A stretch of 64,000 nucleotides of DNA from Kryptolebias marmoratus (Eukaryota; Chordata; Actinopteri; Cyprinodontiformes; Rivulidae): positions 16,782,788 through 16,846,787 of the forward strand of contig NC_051451.1 of assembly GCF_001649575.2 (NCBI RefSeq). Direction: 5' to 3'. The first letter of the stretch is position 1. Each line of letters starts with the position of its first letter. This document shows, one piece after another, positions 1-64,000 of the stretch. The notes below the pieces were generated by a model. That model saw nothing but the letters and a program-made list of their open reading frames with translations. It had not been told where the DNA came from and did no database searches. Both the position numbers and the translations under genes were made by a program.

Positions 1-63278
<63,278 letters not shown>

Positions 63279-63280
63279 TG

Positions 63281-63560
63281 ATCTGCTCCGATGTCGCAGG
63301 AAGAGACCTTCGCCGAATTGTTTCAGTAATTATGTTTATTAGGTTTTGTGCATGTGTCATGACCAACATGATTGCATTGAAAACAAGCTTAGCTGTAGTG
63401 TGTGCCCCAAGATTAATAACATTGGGCTTAATGAAGTGGGAAATTAAAGTTCATCTTGCTACACGTTCATACTTATTAATACATGTTGTGCAGAAATTAA
63501 TGAGCAATGCCTTGCCATCATCTGCGCTGGCAAACTTAAAAGCATTTCAACCATGACTCT
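63281..63560. promoter_or_regulatory. Candidate conserved non-coding element in intron 15
   Basis: Unique sequence with a TAATTA core (63327-63332), GATTAATAACATTGGGCTTA, GGAAATTAAAGTTCATC and GCAGAAATTAATGAGC. It has no simple repeats for about 280 bases, although it lies just after a CA-repeat block. Function is inferred from motif content and location. Confidence 0.33.
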
Positions 63561-64000
63561 ACAAATATACTCAGAGTAATATAATAATATATCATCCTAG
63601 CACTTCACTAGTTGCCTAATTGTTAAAACGTGTGAAAATACTGAATATATAAACTCTGAGGACGAGCTACAGTTGCTAATGATATCCCAAGCAGATGGTC
63701 TTGGTGAAATAACGGGAGCTACCTTTGATCTTGCCTAATCTCTCTTGGATAATGACGCAAAGGCACAACTTGGGGGAAAATGCAGGACTAATGTGCTGCT
63801 CAGCTTCAGAAAGGCAACGATAGAGAGATGAGAGGAGGCAGAGAAGGGACAGGAATGAATCTGAGCAGCATCCGAGGAGTGTCTGGTACCGTAGGATTGT
63901 GGCATTGTGGGAAGTGACCGTGTTGTTGCTCCGCCGTCACCACAGCTGGGTCTCCTGGGAGTCTGGGCCACTGTTTGCCATTACCCCAACGCCAGGAGAA

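Overview
The window is an internal slice of one large vertebrate gene on the + strand. Thirteen consecutive coding exons with matching phases encode most of an early B-cell factor (COE/EBF) transcription factor. The protein is closest to EBF3: diagnostic pieces are [44 protein letters not shown] and ANSPYG joined directly to IKQKSAF. Abundant dinucleotide microsatellites, assembly gaps and moderate intron sizes suggest a teleost fish. The species, and whether this is the 'a' or 'b' co-orthologue, cannot be settled from the sequence.

Layout. Exons 3-6 (37-4010) give the middle of the DNA-binding domain and the zinc knuckle. Intron 6 (about 34 kb, 4011-37976) follows. Exons 7 and 8 (37977-40283) finish the DNA-binding domain. 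Exons 9 and 10 (45220-45616) encode the IPT/TIG domain and are separated by a 139-base intron. Exon 11 (55952-56040) gives the linker and first helix; exons 12 and 13 (61545-61999) give the two copies of HLH helix 2. Exons 14 and 15 (62317-63012) give the Ser/Thr/Pro-rich C-terminal region. Exons 1 and 2 lie upstream of the window, and the short last exon with the stop codon lies downstream. Exon numbers follow the 16-exon vertebrate EBF gene model. Residue numbers place the zinc-knuckle histidine at 157.

Every splice junction has a GT donor and an AG acceptor, and the exons join without frame breaks. The visible coding sequence is 1,324 nt, or 1,348 nt with the longer form of exon 8. Several junctions look built for variation: two phase-matched donors at exon 8 (8 residues in or out), a NAGNAG acceptor at exon 9 (one Ala in or out), and a possible second donor at exon 15 that would add 26 residues.

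No other protein-coding gene, tRNA, rRNA, CRISPR array or intact mobile element is supported. The remaining open reading frames are short, low-complexity or antisense shadows. The non-coding sequence holds microsatellites, six assembly gaps, G-rich tracts and several AT-rich islands dense in homeodomain/POU-type motifs (TAATTA, ATTTGCAT). These islands are the best candidates for conserved enhancers of this developmental gene. Their conservation is inferred from composition only, because no alignment was possible.
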